Assembly (NCBI GenBank): GCA_963798805.1
Contig: CAWCVC010000010.1
Span: 620,001 to 684,000, forward strand
Origin: CAVZCK01 sp963798805
GTDB taxonomy: Bacteria; Pseudomonadota; Alphaproteobacteria; Rhizobiales; Rhodomicrobiaceae
Direction: 5' to 3'
DNA: 64,000 bases
Position numbers and translations under genes: made by a program. Positions 10,041-17,999 of this stretch are shown here, piece after piece (the stretch's first letter is position 1; each line of letters opens with the position of its first letter). The notes under the pieces are model-generated. The model did no database searches. It saw only the letters and a program-made list of their open reading frames with translations, and was not told the DNA's origin.

Positions 10041-10323
10041 GTCCAGGTGGGGTCAATTTTCCAAGCCGATCGGGGGTCAAAGTTCGACGCCGGTTGACAT
10101 CGGCACCGCTTCCCGCTGGAACTCCTTGCGATGCAGATATATCGCTGGGCTGTCGGGATAGGGGTGTCGGGAGCACTAAACGGCGGCAGGCCGACCTTAG
10201 CATGAGCTGCGAGCTCGAGTTGTTACGTGGCCGCCCCTACGACTTGCCCGGCTGCGCTGCGAGCGCAGATCCGTAGATGTCGTGCAAGCCCGCTGGCTCC
10301 CTCGGACAACAGGAGGGACGGAA
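10041..10323 (+). ncRNA. IS110 left end: candidate bridge-RNA region
   Basis: The non-coding stretch between the IS66 remnant and the IS110 recombinase gene. IS110-family elements are known to encode a structured bridge RNA in a non-coding end next to the recombinase gene. Within the stretch 10100-10320 is GC-rich with several short inverted repeats. At 10046-10090 there are two direct copies of GGGGTCAA, which could belong to an older element end. I did not fold the RNA, so this is a positional inference only. Confidence 0.3.
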
Positions 10324-11526
10324 ATGCGTGTTGTCGGTATGGACATCCACCGATTGTTCGCTCAGGTGGCGATCTTGGAGAAGGGACAGATCACCAAGGA
10401 GCTGCGGGTCGACCTCGCCTACGAGCCCTTAGTGAAATCCGCCAAAGCGCTGAGGGCGGACGATGAGGTCGTCATCGAGACAACCGGAAACAGTGCTGCC
10501 GTGGAACGGCTGATGCGGCCGTATGTCAAACGCATCGCTGTCGCCAACTCGCGCTTGGTTCGGGCAATTGCGTATGCCCGGGTCAAGACCGATAAAATCG
10601 ATGCTGCCATTCTCGCTCGCTTGCACGCATCAGGTTTTCTGCCCGAGGTGTGGGTCGCTGACGAGGATACCTTGCGACGTCGACGCCAGATTGCTGAACG
10701 GATGGGTGTTCTTGAGCAAGTGATTCGATTGAAGGGGCGTATCCAGGCGGTCCTGCACTCGAATCTGATCCCGAAATACACCGGGCATCTGTTCGGTAAA
10801 GCCGGACGCAAGTGGCTCGACAGCCTGCCGTTGCCCGCCGAAGAGCGGACCATGCTCGGCCGGCTGGTCGCCGAACTTGAACGTGTCTCCACCCAGTTAG
10901 CAGAACTCGACAAGATCTTGGCGCAGCAGGCTCTCGATGATCCGCGCGTCCGACGCCTGATGACGATTCCGGGGATCAGCTCGGTGGTCGCTTCGACTGC
11001 GTTGGCTTCGATCGGCGATGTGTCGCGCTTTCCGACGGCACAAAAGCTGAGCAGCTACTTTGGATTGACGCCAAAGGTGCGGCAGTCCGGAGACCAGCCG
11101 GCACGCCACGGGCGCATCTCGAAGCAAGGGAATCGCGATGCTCGCAAGATGCTTGTGGAGGCGGCTTGGTCGGCAAAGACGGCGCCGGGTCCGCTTCGGG
11201 CATTCTTCGTTCGTGTCCAGAAGAAGCACGGCGCCAGCGCGGCGGCCGTGGCGACGGCTCGCAAGCTGGCCGTGATGATATGGCACATATTATCCAGAGA
11301 TGGGGAATACGCCTTCGCCCGCCCGGCCTTCACTGCGATGAAGCTTCGCAAGCCGGCTTTGAAGGCCGGCGCGCCGCGGGAGTACGGCAAGGCAGGCCCC
11401 CGCCGGGACTACTGGATCAAGGAGATCCGGCACAAGGAAATGGACTACGTCGAACGCGCCGAGAGGGCTTACGAGAGCATGGTAGCCGCCTGGCAGGAAA
11501 AGCCGAAGAAATCTGCACTTGGATGA
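10324..11526 (+). CDS. IS110-family recombinase
   Basis: A 400-residue protein with both IS110 domains. The N-terminal DEDD RuvC-like domain begins MRVVGMDIHRLFAQVAILEK and contains EVVIETTGN and KTDKIDAAILARL. The C-terminal transposase_20 domain contains LMTIPGISSVVASTALASIG and KLSSYFGLTPKVRQSGDQ, with HGRISKQGNRDARKMLVEAA. A good ribosome binding site (AGGAGGGACGGAA) supports ATG 10324. Length and motifs are complete, so the enzyme may be active. It lies between the two halves of an IS66 remnant on the opposite strand. Confidence 0.92.
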   Translation: MRVVGMDIHRLFAQVAILEKGQITKELRVDLAYEPLVKSAKALRADDEVVIETTGNSAAVERLMRPYVKRIAVANSRLVRAIAYARVKTDKIDAAILARLHASGFLPEVWVADEDTLRRRRQIAERMGVLEQVIRLKGRIQAVLHSNLIPKYTGHLFGKAGRKWLDSLPLPAEERTMLGRLVAELERVSTQLAELDKILAQQALDDPRVRRLMTIPGISSVVASTALASIGDVSRFPTAQKLSSYFGLTPKVRQSGDQPARHGRISKQGNRDARKMLVEAAWSAKTAPGPLRAFFVRVQKKHGASAAAVATARKLAVMIWHILSRDGEYAFARPAFTAMKLRKPALKAGAPREYGKAGPRRDYWIKEIRHKEMDYVERAERAYESMVAAWQEKPKKSALG

Positions 11527-11529
11527 CGA

Positions 11530-11650
11530 AAAGGGCTTCTCAACATCATCCGTGCTGAGGCAGATCCGGCCGTCCTGGAGGAAGCGGGCAAATCCGTCCC
11601 AGCGCTTGAGCGATAGTCGATCGGCTTTACGACAGAGGCCGATCGCGACA
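11530..11650 (-). pseudogene. IS66-family transposase (TnpC), internal remnant
   Basis: The minus strand reads KADRLSLKRWDGFARFLQDG followed by RICLSTDDVE, matching the conserved TnpC block around the last catalytic acidic residue (family: DGRI...NNxxER). It breaks off at the edge of the IS110 element. The rest of the protein is found at 9900-10040, so IS110 appears to have inserted into this copy. Confidence 0.65.
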
Positions 11651-11659
11651 GGCGAGCTG

Positions 11660-12201
11660 GTAGACGCGGCCAACACCCTTCAGATTGCCGACATAGAAGG
11701 TGTCTTGCGCCCCACAATAGCCAGGGTGCTCGCTCTCGAATTCTCCGTGCGCCTCCTTCTCCGCCTTGGCTTTCTCCAATGCGGCAAGCTGGGCCTCAGT
11801 GAGCACCAGGCCATCCTGGGCGCTTTTCGCCTCCAACGCCTTCAGGCGCTTTGGTATCCAGGTCATGACGCAGCCAGACAGCGCACGCCCGCCGGCGAGA
11901 CCCGTAAGCCCCGCTTGACCAGTTCGTTGGCGATGCGGACCCGACCGAAAGCCGGTTGCTCGATCGCCAGTTCGACGATGGCGGTCTCGATGTCCTCAGC
12001 GACGCGGTTCTTGATCACCGGCTTTTTGCGGCTGATCTCCTGCAGGGCAAGGTCGCCGCCTTTGTCGTACAGCTCTTTGAAGCGGTAAAAACTGTCGCGG
12101 GAGTAGCCCATCATCTTGCAGGCTTGGCTGACATTGCCGAGCTGCTTGGCGAGCTCCAACAATCCAACCTTCGCACGAATGATCTTCTGTTCGGTCGTCA
12201 T
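11660..12201 (-). pseudogene. IS481-family transposase, N-terminal part, frameshifted
   Basis: From ATG 12201 the minus strand reads a helix-turn-helix start (QLGNVSQACKMMGYSRDSFY and QPAFGRVRIANELVKRGL), then shifts frame near 11880 and continues with KRLKALEAKSAQDGLVLTEA to DTFYVGNLKGVGRVYQ, the entry to the DDE integrase core. It stops there, where the IS66 fragment begins. The missing core is not in the window but the C-terminus is at 9705-9860. Non-functional. Confidence 0.82.
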
Positions 12202-12295
12202 GGTGTCTCCAATCCGCCGAGGCGGGGCGCTACGCCACCCCGACCGCCCCGCCTCGGCTACCTCTGTGCCGTGGAGCAGAACACCATATGTCGGA

Positions 12296-13312
12296 TTAAG
12301 TCTTAGCTAATGCAGGAAAAGGGTCTGCTCTGACATTACGTTCCGTCGCTTGAGCATTTAGGAAGGCTGTATAAGCGCTTGCAATCCCTTCCCGCAATCC
12401 AATCCGTGGGCACCAGCCAAGCGCCCTTAGTTTCTCGCTGCTCATCAGTTTACGCGGCGTCCCGTCAGGCTTCGACAGGTCATGTACGACCTTGCCTTCG
12501 AACCCCACTACATCTGCCACAAGTGTTGCTAGCTCGATGATTGGCAAGTCCTCGCCCGAGCCGACATTGATGTGCTCGTCCGCCGAATAGACCTTCATGA
12601 TGTGCACGAGCGCGTCGGCGCAATCATCTACATGCATGAATTCACGGTGGGGCGTCCCACTTCCCCAGATCACAAGCTCACGTTTCCTCTCGACCTTCGC
12701 CTCATGAGCCTTTCGGATCAGCGCGGGCAAAACGTGGCTGGTCGCCAAGTCGAAATTGTCGCCAGGACCATAGAGATTCGTGGGCATGGCAGAAACAAAG
12801 TCGCAGCCATGCTGACGGCGATAGGCTTGCGCCAGTTTGATGCCCGCAATTTTGGCGATCGCATACCACTCATTGGTAGGCTCGAGAGGTCCGGTTAGGA
12901 GCGCCTCTTCGGCCATTGGCTGATGCGCATGCTTAGGATAAATGCAGGACGAGCCCAGGTTGACAAGCTTCTCGACGCCATGTCTTGCCGCCGCATGAAT
13001 AATGTTCGCGGCGATCATTAGATTGTCGTGGAGGAAATCAGCAGGGTAGGTGCTATTGGCAAGGATGCCGCCGACCTTCGCTGCTGCTATGAAAATGGCC
13101 TGCGGACGCGCCTGAGCCATCCACCGCTCCACATCCACTTGGCGCGTCAGATCCGCCCCGTTCCGTCCCACCGTTAGAACATCACAATCCTCCCGCTGAA
13201 GTCGCCTAACGAGAGCAGAGCCGACCAGCCCGTGATGCCCCGCTACCCACACCCTTTTGCCTGGAAGTGAATAAGGACGGCGGACGGGCATTTCGTTCGT
13301 TGTTTCGAGCAT
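12296..13312 (-). CDS. fcl: GDP-L-fucose synthase
   Basis: A 338-residue short-chain dehydrogenase of the GDP-4-keto-6-deoxy-D-mannose epimerase/reductase family, which makes GDP-L-fucose from the product of Gmd. The Rossmann motif is VWVAGHHGLVGSALVRRL; the catalytic region includes NLGSSCIYPKHA and the YxxxK pair in NEWYAIAKIAGIKL; TNLYGPGDNFDL and HREFMHVDDCADALV are family hallmarks. The start at 13312 lies 11 nt after the gmd stop. The last 20 or so residues have no family match and run to the edge of the IS481 remnant, so the 3' end may have been changed by that insertion. Confidence 0.92.
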   Translation of the reverse strand: MLETTNEMPVRRPYSLPGKRVWVAGHHGLVGSALVRRLQREDCDVLTVGRNGADLTRQVDVERWMAQARPQAIFIAAAKVGGILANSTYPADFLHDNLMIAANIIHAAARHGVEKLVNLGSSCIYPKHAHQPMAEEALLTGPLEPTNEWYAIAKIAGIKLAQAYRRQHGCDFVSAMPTNLYGPGDNFDLATSHVLPALIRKAHEAKVERKRELVIWGSGTPHREFMHVDDCADALVHIMKVYSADEHINVGSGEDLPIIELATLVADVVGFEGKVVHDLSKPDGTPRKLMSSEKLRALGWCPRIGLREGIASAYTAFLNAQATERNVRADPFPALAKT

Positions 13313-13322
13313 CTGTAAGCAC

Positions 13323-14396
13323 TCAACTCGCCATGCGGTCTTTGCGCCACGCATCCTGTTCGATATTGGCGAGATCGCTGGTCACCATTTCTGCTACGAG
13401 TTCGCCAAACTTTGTTTTGGGCTTCCAGTCAAGCTTCGCGGCAGCCTTCGAGGCGTCACCCAAAAGCTGATCCACCTCAGTTGGCCTGAAGTAACGCGGA
13501 TCGACCTTCACCAGCTCCCGGCCGGTCTTCGGTTCGTAGCCAACCTCCGCGATGCCCTCGCCACTCCAAGCAATCGTGCGGCCAACATGGGCGAAGGCGC
13601 GCTCAACGAATTCGCGCACCGAATGCATCTCGCCTGTGGCTAGGACATAATCATCGGGCTTGTCCTGTTGGAGCATGAGCCACATCCCCTCAACATAGTC
13701 TCTCGCGTGACCCCAGTCGCGCTTGGCATCGAGATTGCCGAGAAAAAGATGCTCTTGCAAACCGTGCTCGATAGCGGCAACTGCCCTCGTGATCTTGCGT
13801 GTGATGAACGTTTCGCCCCGCATGGGACCTTCATGGTTGAAGAGGATGCCGTTCGATGCATGGATTCCATAGGCTTGCCGGTAATTGACAACAATCCAAT
13901 AGGCATAAAGCTTTGCAGCGGCATAGGGCGAGCGCGGGCAGAATGGTGTCGTCTCACGCTGCGGCACCTCTTGCACCTCGCCATAGAGTTCAGACGTGGA
14001 AGCCTGATAAAAGCGCACCTTATTTTCTAGTCGAAGGATCCGAATTGCTTCCAACAGGCGTAGCGTGCCAAGGGCATCGGTGTTAGCGGTATATTCAGGC
14101 GTCTCGAAGCTCACTTGCACGTGGCTCTGCGCGGCGAGATTGTAGATTTCGTCCGGCTGAAACTCCTGAACCAGTCGGATGAGGTTGGTCGCATCCGTCA
14201 GATCACCATAATGCATAAAAAAGCGTGTCTGACGCTCGCGTGGATCGACATAAAGATCATCGACACGCGCCGCATTGAATGAAGAGGCGCGCCGCTTTAT
14301 CCCGTGAACGATGTAGCCTTTGCCGAGCAACAGGCAAGCCAAGTGCGCGCCATCCTGTCCGGTCACGCCGGTGATCAGTGCAACTTTTCGAGGCAA
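13323..14396 (-). CDS. gmd: GDP-mannose 4,6-dehydratase
   Basis: A 357-residue NADP-dependent extended short-chain dehydrogenase that converts GDP-D-mannose to GDP-4-keto-6-deoxy-D-mannose. It shows the nucleotide motif TGVTGQDGAHLA (family: TGxTGQDG), the catalytic region YQASTSELYG with the YxxxK pair in PYAAAKLYAYW, and KRDWGHARDYVEGMW, all Gmd signatures. One odd point is FNHEGPMRGETF, where most Gmd proteins read FNHESPRRGETF. It precedes fcl in the same operon, so the pair makes GDP-L-fucose for the polysaccharide locus. Confidence 0.94.
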   Translation of the reverse strand: MPRKVALITGVTGQDGAHLACLLLGKGYIVHGIKRRASSFNAARVDDLYVDPRERQTRFFMHYGDLTDATNLIRLVQEFQPDEIYNLAAQSHVQVSFETPEYTANTDALGTLRLLEAIRILRLENKVRFYQASTSELYGEVQEVPQRETTPFCPRSPYAAAKLYAYWIVVNYRQAYGIHASNGILFNHEGPMRGETFITRKITRAVAAIEHGLQEHLFLGNLDAKRDWGHARDYVEGMWLMLQQDKPDDYVLATGEMHSVREFVERAFAHVGRTIAWSGEGIAEVGYEPKTGRELVKVDPRYFRPTEVDQLLGDASKAAAKLDWKPKTKFGELVAEMVTSDLANIEQDAWRKDRMAS

Positions 14397-14459
14397 TGTC
14401 CTGTCCTTGAATAAAATTACGATTTTAAAGAGTATGCCGTTGAGGAGACGAAAGGCCCC

Positions 14460-14990
14460 TTACCGTCGTGCAACTTCAATCTGATTGGCTTCGACTCTCA
14501 CTTTTACCGGTCTATTCAGAAGATCCATGAGGACGATCAATCGATCTTTTTCATTCATCTCAACAATTGTCGCCACAAGACCATCGAAGACGCCACCAGA
14601 GACACGAACCTGCTGGCCAATTTCATAAGGACGCTCCGGTCGTACGATTGCGCCCTCGATTTCGCGGGCTTTCAGCCTACGGATGAATTCGTCATGAACA
14701 AAGCTCAACCGTTCACCGCAACCTACCAGCAACCGTACGCCAAAGGTGGAGGCAATCGACCGCCACCGATGCATGGTGGCATCGATCTGTACAAAGACGT
14801 AGCTTGGAAAAAGTGGCCTCAATACATCTTGTGAGCGCCGCGCATGCCGAATGTGCATACGTATCAACGGGCAGTATGCCGGAAAGTCCTGCCGCCCTAA
14901 ATTCTCGATTGCAAACGCTTCTTTATGTGGATGCGTATTGACGACGACCCACTTGCCCGACCGGGCGGAAAACTGATCGATCCCGGACAT
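14460..14990 (-). CDS. NusG/RfaH-like transcription elongation factor
   Basis: A 176-residue protein with an N-terminal NGN domain (KWVVVNTHPHKEAFAIENL, FPAYCPLIRMHIRH and PLFPSYVFVQID) and a C-terminal KOW-type domain (IGQQVRVSGGVFDGLVATIV). It is shorter and more divergent than a housekeeping NusG and lies directly upstream of gmd-fcl on the same strand. Specialised NusG paralogues of the RfaH/UpxY kind in polysaccharide loci act as operon-specific antiterminators, so that is the likely role here. The gap to gmd is 63 nt. No ops-like element was identified. Confidence 0.85.
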   Translation of the reverse strand: MSGIDQFSARSGKWVVVNTHPHKEAFAIENLGRQDFPAYCPLIRMHIRHARRSQDVLRPLFPSYVFVQIDATMHRWRSIASTFGVRLLVGCGERLSFVHDEFIRRLKAREIEGAIVRPERPYEIGQQVRVSGGVFDGLVATIVEMNEKDRLIVLMDLLNRPVKVRVEANQIEVARR

Positions 14991-15178
14991 AACCCCCGTC
15001 TCGAAAATAGCCTATGCCATGAGTGCGCTTCCAGATCGCATTTGAGCCTTCTTGTTATATCGATGGAGTAGTCGTAGCAATCGATAGTTCTACTATTAAC
15101 ACCTATTCTACGGGTATGTAAAACTTTACCGATGTTATATCGAGCAGTTTTATTAGTATTTATTTAGATTTAACTCAT
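14991..15178 (-). promoter_or_regulatory. AT-rich upstream region of the NusG-like/gmd/fcl operon
   Basis: The 190 bp before the NusG-like gene are markedly AT-rich compared with the flanks, with runs such as TTTTATTAGTATTTATTTAG at 15147-15166. This is the natural place for the operon promoter and a long leader on which a specialised NusG could act. No specific sigma motif is claimed. Confidence 0.4.
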
Positions 15179-15618
15179 ATCTTAGCTGCTTTCTGTTGAG
15201 CGAACATCCCCAACCCCAGCTCCTCACACAAGACGTCACACTCCCTGATTGTCCGGAGTTCAGTCGCCGTTCGCAACTCATTGGCGTCAGTCAACAGTAG
15301 CTCTGCAACTCGCCGCGGGGGGAGTAGGCGGTCCGTCGGATCGTTCGCAAGGCAGCTGCCAGGCTCCTTTCCTTCCCAGATACTCACCTGATCCCCGCCT
15401 TCGTGGGGACTGAAGGGCTCAGTGAAGGCGGTCTTATTCTTGATTCTGGTCGAAGCGCCGGCCTGGCCGAGCGTTCCGGCCATGGCGCTGCTGAGGGCGC
15501 CGTCACGTTACGGCGTAACAGAGTGCACGTCCGTTGCAATGCCGGTAGACATCGCCGAAACTTCAAGCCCAGCAACGAGTACACGGACTGCGCGGCAAAG
15601 TGCACGGAGTTGTAACGG
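15179..15618. other. Non-coding or decayed stretch
   Basis: No supported gene. A reverse-strand open frame of about 100 codons at 15175-15483 has no recognisable motif, and its composition looks like decayed plasmid or phage DNA. The palindromic repeat at 15393 lies here. Confidence 0.35.
15393..15410. repeat. Second copy of the short palindrome found in the IS630 gene
   Basis: TCCCCGCCTTCGTGGGGA is, in the opposite orientation, the same 18-bp core as at 6576-6593 with one change. It lies in non-coding DNA. Confidence 0.5.
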
Positions 15619-15774
15619 CTATCACATTGCAAATTGGCGCATGAGCATCCGGAGCTTGCGAAGGCAGTCGAGAATGGCAAGCTCAGCGTCTACGCGGCGT
15701 GCATAGAAGCCGGCATTCGGAAAGCGCCCGTTGCGAAGAAGCGGAGGCGGATTGAGGATTACGTCGCTGCCTGA
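15619..15774 (+). pseudogene. Small basic protein remnant of plasmid/phage type
   Basis: The frame reads HEHPELAKAVENGKLSVYAA then CIEAGIRKAPVAKKRRRIED and YVAA before the stop at 15774. The motif HPxLAKxVxxGxLSVYxxCIxAG occurs again at about 17278-17400, so two related fragments flank the toxin-antitoxin remnants. It resembles the C-terminal end of proteins annotated as hypothetical in alphaproteobacterial plasmids and phages. No clear start codon or ribosome site is present; function unknown. Confidence 0.4.
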
Positions 15775-15930
15775 GAGGCCAAGCATGGCGCCTGAGACGT
15801 AACCCCGCCGGAGCGCTCCAAGCGGTGTTATTGTCTGGACGGGGTGACCAATTTGGTCACCCCTCAATGGTCGCCCCAGGCGCGTGCAGGACGGTTATCC
15901 CACTTCCGGGAAGGTAGGACAGCTATCGGC

Positions 15931-16170
15931 CTACAGGTGTGGAGGCTTGTCGCCGATGATGAGCATGCCTGCTTCCGGATCCTGGCTGAACCGGCGGATT
16001 TCTTCGACGTAACCCGGAGCTGATCTTCGATGAACTGCGTGGTGCAGTTCCCGACAATGAGCCAGATCACTTGCGGCGGCCTTCCGAAGCGCGCCACACG
16101 CTGATCAAAGTCGCTATCTTTGCTCACGATCGTGAGGTCGTGAAGCACGGCATAGTTCCAGACCGCCGCG
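15931..16170 (-). pseudogene. DUF5615 (PIN-like) toxin, truncated and frameshifted
   Basis: The minus strand reads AVWNYAVLHDLTIVSKDSDF and DQRVARFGRPPQVIWLIVGN, the core of DUF5615 PIN-like toxins, which usually start about 40 residues earlier with a conserved aspartate. That N-terminal part is missing. Near 16020 the frame shifts; the expected end EEIRRFSQDPEAGMLIIGDK is found in the next frame with a stop at 15931. The antitoxin-like DUF433 gene lies just upstream and the deletion joins the two. The toxin should be inactive. Confidence 0.75.
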
Positions 16171-16359
16171 CGCAGCAAAGGCAAGCGCCGCGCGGATGTC
16201 TTCCTCGGTCAGCTCCGGAAAGTCGCGAATGATCTCATCGTGGCTCATGCCGGCGGCGAGATAGCTCAGCACGTCGGCAACCGTGATCCGCATACCGCGA
16301 ATACACGCCTTGCCGCTGCGCTTGCCGGGCTCGATTGTGATGCGGTCCAAAAGCTTCAT
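16114..16359 (-). CDS. DUF433 antitoxin-like protein with altered C-terminus
   Basis: An 81-residue product beginning MKLLDRITIEPGKRSGKACI, followed by RGMRITVADVLSYLAAGMSH and FPELTEEDIRAALAFAA, the DUF433 helix-turn-helix domain that pairs with DUF5615 toxins. The normal end is close to residue 72; here the last 15 residues (from GGLEL) come from the toxin gene read out of frame, because a deletion fused the two genes. The DNA-binding part is whole, so it may still fold. Confidence 0.75.
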   Translation of the reverse strand: MKLLDRITIEPGKRSGKACIRGMRITVADVLSYLAAGMSHDEIIRDFPELTEEDIRAALAFAARGGLELCRASRPHDREQR

Positions 16360-16653
16360 GGCGCTGATATGGATTTTTCCCCCACAGTGTCAATTGCGTC
16401 GCAAATTTGGGCAAGGGAAATCTCCTGCAAGCAAGCTGGTTGTTCCCAAAGTAGGCTGCCGGCCATAATCCAAAATGAACAACTGATCTGACCTAGCTTG
16501 CTTGTGATCATGCTGGCTAAGGCAGCCTTGATCTCGCACGGGTGAATTCGTCTACGACGAATCTTACTGCCGATTCGCATAAGCGCCGTTATGGCATGTC
16601 CACGCTTGAACCGCTCGGCTGGCGCAAGTACCAAACATTGGTATTTTATTCCT
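16360..16653. other. Spacer between two toxin-antitoxin remnants
   Basis: No gene is supported on either strand in this 294-bp stretch. It includes an AT-rich part at 16620-16650 just before the ParD-like ATG, which may be the old promoter of that module. Confidence 0.3.
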
Positions 16654-16893
16654 ATGAGCAAGAACACATCCGTCAGCCTAGCTAGGCGATCATTTCGCCG
16701 ATGTTGTCGATGAGCAGGTGGCCAAGGGGCGCTATTCATCGGCTAGCGAAGTTGTGCGCGCCGGGAGAGCATGAGGCGAGCCTGCAAGCGCTCAGGGACG
16801 CCTTGATCGAAGGCGAGCAGAGCGGAGTTTCCGAACCGTTTGATTTCGAAGCATTCATCGCCGAGAAGCGTAAGAGCGCGTGCTCGATGGGAT
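16654..16893 (+). pseudogene. ParD-like antitoxin, frameshifted
   Basis: ATG 16654 starts MSKNTSVSLARR, matching the ribbon-helix-helix start of ParD antitoxins. The middle is recovered only with frame changes (VDEQVAKGRYSSASEVV in one frame, REHEASLQALRDALIEGEQS in another), ending FDFEAFIAEKRKSA. These blocks are the standard ParD sequence order, but the gene needs at least two frameshifts and is dead. Confidence 0.75.
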
Positions 16894-17138
16894 CTGGTCC
16901 TCTACGGAGCAGCGATGGGGGTATAGATCAAGCAGAGCGCTATCTTCGCCGGATTGGTGACGGAATTAATCTTATTGCTGAGAATCCAGCGCTGGGACGA
17001 AACTGCGACTACGTCCGGCAAGACTATCAAAAATATCCAGTCGGCTCGCACGTGTTATATTATCGCCTCGACCAAGACGGCATTGATGTGGTTCGCATCC
17101 TTCACCAGCAGATGGATTTTGACCACCATCTGCCATGA
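16878..17138 (+). pseudogene. ParE-like toxin, N-terminus lost and frameshifted
   Basis: A RelE/ParE toxin core reads GIDQAERYLRRIGDGINLIA and ENPALGRNCDYVRQDYQKYP, then VLYYRLDQDGIDVVRILHQQ with the stop at 17138. In another frame just before lies LDGIWSSTEQRWG, the end of the first ParE helix. The first ten to fifteen residues are missing and the ParD end runs straight into the ParE middle. A deletion plus a one-base shift therefore removed the toxin. Confidence 0.75.
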
Positions 17139-17999
17139 GTTGCATTGCTTGGATTGGCCTGAGAGCTCACAAAGTTGAATCGAACGCCAATGCGCCGCCG
17201 ACGCTTGCAATCGCGAAAGGTCAGCCCGTGCTGAGAAAATCTCCGTAAGCGGCACGCCAGCCTACTATCTGTAGCGATTGGAGCGCGAGCATCCCACGCT
17301 GGCTAAGCGCGTGCCCGCCGGCGAGCTCAGCGTCTATCGCGGCTGCATTCTCGCCGGCCTTCGCAGGCCGGCAAAGGATTGGTCGAAGCCTGACGCCTAC
17401 GTGTTTCACATTAGCGACGATCGGTCTGCCTCGCCCACCCCGATCGAGCCCTCTCCCTATCCCAGCTCGTTGCGCCCGTCTGGACGAATTGACGGCATTC
17501 CCGGAGGCACCTAGCCGTATCGAAATCGGCTCACAGGCTGATGATATCCTGGTAAGCATAGAACGCTTTTGCCGCCGCACAATCGACGTGCATGCCCGCG
17601 CTGGATAGGAATTGCTGAATCGGGACACTAGGCCCCGTCGACCTCGCCGCTGCGCTCGGCGCCGCCAATGCTCTTATGCGCCAGCACGAAGGCAGTCTTA
17701 TCTGGTCCTCAAGCAGCGGAGCGGTCGGACAGGCTAAAAGCCGGACGCCGAGGTCGCGCGACAGCGCGAGGACCGTCTTGGCTTTGTTCACGCAGCGAGC
17801 CTTGGCCTCAGCCGTCGAGCCGTATCGAAATCGCCTGCGATCGATCGGTCGATTGAGTATCCTTGCCGCGTCCGGACGGTCAGTTTCGCGACCCGTGCTT
17901 TCGTCGGGATGGCACAAGAGATTGAGATCGTGTGACGCAGCGCCCTGTCGCACATGCTACGCCGCGCCGTGTCGCAGAGCCAGAAAGAGAGGTGGTCTG
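17139..17999. other. Decayed stretch before the dehydrogenase gene
   Basis: About 860 bp without an intact gene. At 17278-17400 is a fragment related to that at 15619-15774. A reverse-strand open frame at 17531-17953 contains KTVLALSRDLGVRLLACPTA and MHVDCAAAKAFYAYQDIISL, which look protein-like (faintly reminiscent of DsrE-type proteins), but I cannot assign it and it seems frameshifted. Confidence 0.4.
17278..17400 (+). pseudogene. Second small basic protein remnant
   Basis: The frame reads EREHPTLAKRVPAGELSVYR followed by GCILAGLRRPAKDW. It shares the spaced motif HPxLAKxVxxGxLSVYxxCIxAGxR with the fragment at 15619-15774. Both are on the plus strand, about 1.66 kb apart, either side of the toxin-antitoxin remnants. 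They may be two decayed copies or two diverged members of one plasmid or phage gene family. Confidence 0.4.

Noticed and set aside
15175..15483. Reverse open frame of 102 codons as a gene
   Set aside because: No motif, no ribosome binding site, and it runs across the dispersed palindrome.
17531..17953. Reverse open frame of 140 codons with a protein-like C-terminal part
   Set aside because: Some segments look real (RDLGVRLLACPTA) but I could not name a family and the frame seems broken, so it is only mentioned with the surrounding stretch.
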